Of a stretch of DNA of 64,000 nt, positions 62,755-64,000 are shown one piece after another. The stretch spans positions 1 to 64,000 of the forward strand of contig NZ_WTYL01000004.1 in assembly GCF_009828115.1 (NCBI RefSeq). The letters run 5' to 3'. The notes beneath the pieces are model-generated. The model was not told where the DNA came from. It saw only the letters and a program-made list of their open reading frames with translations, and did not search any database. The DNA is from Allopontixanthobacter sediminis (GTDB lineage Bacteria > Pseudomonadota > Alphaproteobacteria > Sphingomonadales > Sphingomonadaceae). The translations under genes were made by a program, and so were the position numbers. Within the stretch, counting starts at the first letter, position 1. Each line of letters starts with the position of its first letter.

Positions 62755-64000
62755 ACGCGCCTGCAATCCTCGATCCGGCAAATTCCGTGGCGCTGGTCGA
62801 TACCCGCCTGACCGTGCCCGGCATGCGCTGCGCCGGCTGCATCGCGAAGATCGAACGCGGGCTTGGCGGCGTGGACGGGGTGGCCAGCGCAAGGGTGAAT
62901 TTCTCCGCCCGCCGCGTGGCGGTCAGCCATGATCCAGCCCTGACGGAAGAGGCGCTGGTCGAGGAACTTCGCCAACTGGGCTTTGAAGCGCAGGCGGTGG
63001 CGGCCAACCCCTTGGCGCAGGATGACCGTGAAAGCCGGACCCTGCTACGCGCACTGGCGGTGGCCGGGTTCGGGATGATGAACATCATGCTGCTGTCGGT
63101 CAGCGTGTGGTCGGGAGCGGGCGGGGTCACGCGCGATCTGTTCCACTGGTTGTCGGCGATTATCGCAGTGCCGGTCATCCTCTATTCCGGGCGGCCGTTC
63201 TTTGCATCCGCAGCGATGGCGTTGCGTTATCGCCGGACCAACATGGATGTGCCGATCTCCATCGGGGTGCTGCTGGCGGCGGCTCTCAGCCTGTACGAGA
63301 CGGTCACCGGCGGCGAGCATGCCTATTTCGACAGCGCCGTCATGCTGCTGTTCTTCCTGCTCGCCGGGCGCGCGCTGGATGCGGCGATGCGCAACCGGAC
63401 CCGGGCCGGGATCGGAGCGTTGCTGGGCCGCATGGGCCGCAGCGCCGGGGTGGTGCAGGCGGACGGTTCCATCCTGCGGCTGAAAGCGGAAGACCTGCGC
63501 CCGGGCATGGTGATGCTGGTCGCCGCCGGGGAGGTGCTGGCGGCTGACGGGGTGCTGGAAAGCCCGCGCGGCACCATCGACAACGCCATGCTGACCGGGG
63601 AAAGCACCCCTGAACACGTGGTGACCGGCGACCTCGTCCACGCCGGCACGGTCAATTTGATGGAGCCGATCGAGGTCCGCATCACGCAGACCGGCAGCGA
63701 CACCGCGCTGGCGGAGATAGCCCGCTTGATGGACGAGGCGGGCCAATCGCGCAGCCGCTATGTCCGGATTGCCGACCGCGCTTCCCGCCTTTATGCACCG
63801 GCGGTGCATTCGCTCGCGGCGCTGGCCTTCGCCGGCTGGATGATTGCGGGGGCGGGGTGGCACCAGTCGCTGGTGATCGCGATCGCGGTGCTGATCATTA
63901 CCTGCCCCTGCGCGATGGGCCTTGCTGTGCCCGCTGCGCAAGTGGTCGCTTCCGGTGCGCTCATTCGGCGCGGACTGCTGGTCAAGGACGGTAGCGCGCT
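62751..64000 (+). CDS. ccoI: copper-transporting P1B-type ATPase CcoI (FixI), 5' part
   Basis: The first 416 codons are present; the gene runs off the window. An N-terminal heavy-metal domain with the metal pair in VPGMRCAGCIAKIERGL is followed by membrane helices, the actuator loop TGES (in MLTGESTPEHV) and the metal site CPC in LIITCPCAMGLAVPAAQ. The phosphorylation motif DKTGT lies beyond the end. It exports copper for cbb3 oxidase assembly. ccoS would be expected next. Confidence 0.94.
   Translation, partial: MNAPAILDPANSVALVDTRLTVPGMRCAGCIAKIERGLGGVDGVASARVNFSARRVAVSHDPALTEEALVEELRQLGFEAQAVAANPLAQDDRESRTLLRALAVAGFGMMNIMLLSVSVWSGAGGVTRDLFHWLSAIIAVPVILYSGRPFFASAAMALRYRRTNMDVPISIGVLLAAALSLYETVTGGEHAYFDSAVMLLFFLLAGRALDAAMRNRTRAGIGALLGRMGRSAGVVQADGSILRLKAEDLRPGMVMLVAAGEVLAADGVLESPRGTIDNAMLTGESTPEHVVTGDLVHAGTVNLMEPIEVRITQTGSDTALAEIARLMDEAGQSRSRYVRIADRASRLYAPAVHSLAALAFAGWMIAGAGWHQSLVIAIAVLIITCPCAMGLAVPAAQVVASGALIRRGLLVKDGSA

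Noticed and set aside
1-64000. CRISPR arrays, insertion sequences, rRNA genes, prophage genes
   Set aside because: No regularly spaced repeats, transposase or integrase motifs, rRNA signatures or phage structural proteins were seen in any frame.

Overview
The window looks like the chromosome of an aerobic anoxygenic phototrophic alphaproteobacterium, most likely an Erythrobacteraceae member (Sphingomonadales). It is GC-rich and densely coded. It carries the second half of a photosynthesis gene cluster (bchIDO, crtCDF, bchCXYZ, pufBALM without pufC), a TonB-dependent starch/maltodextrin locus of Sphingomonas/Caulobacter type, and an FnrL plus cbb3-oxidase block. The taxonomic call is inferred from gene content and protein style; no search was run.

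Layout. 0-16.7 kb is housekeeping: start of a class III alcohol dehydrogenase, an aldehyde dehydrogenase, an FzlA-like GST, msrB, a class A PBP, a Do-type protease with hflK/hflC, Mrp, an orphan molybdenum hydroxylase subunit, hemH, a cytochrome P450, an SDHAF4-like DUF1674 protein and rsmB. 16.7-18.4 kb is a less GC-rich patch with two unrecognised membrane proteins and a repeat-bearing gap. 18.4-21.4 kb holds msrA, an exported methyltransferase-like protein, aguB, folK and tRNA-Lys(TTT). 21.4-35.8 kb is a carbohydrate locus. On the minus strand are a TonB receptor, a halogenase-like flavoprotein, two GH13 enzymes, a GH97 enzyme and a second halogenase-like flavoprotein. A divergent LacI regulator and an MFS sugar transporter are on the plus strand. 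35.9-40.1 kb has a lipoprotein and a tightly coupled DUF3604-PPIase-HupE operon.

40.2-55.1 kb is the photosynthesis cluster. bchI-bchD-bchO and a 57-codon membrane ORF run forward, crtC and crtD run back, and crtF-bchCXYZ-(45-codon ORF)-pufBALM runs forward as a superoperon. It has two perfect PpsR/CrtJ-type operators in front of bchC, a stem-loop between pufA and pufL, and an intrinsic terminator after pufM. 55.2-64 kb contains fnrL, an AhpD-like protein, ompW, then ccoNOQP and ccoGHI (ccoI cut by the window end). Two FNR boxes sit between ompW and ccoN. The two energy systems are adjacent, and the visible sites imply oxygen/redox control of both: PpsR for pigment and puf genes, FnrL for the high-affinity oxidase.

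Most notable for follow-up: the two halogenase-like genes built into a starch operon by stop/start overlaps; the paired LacI operator candidates; the small ORFs in the photosynthesis cluster (especially the one with a strong ribosome binding site between bchZ and pufB); the apparent lack of a normal crtC start codon; and the palindrome on the crtF start.
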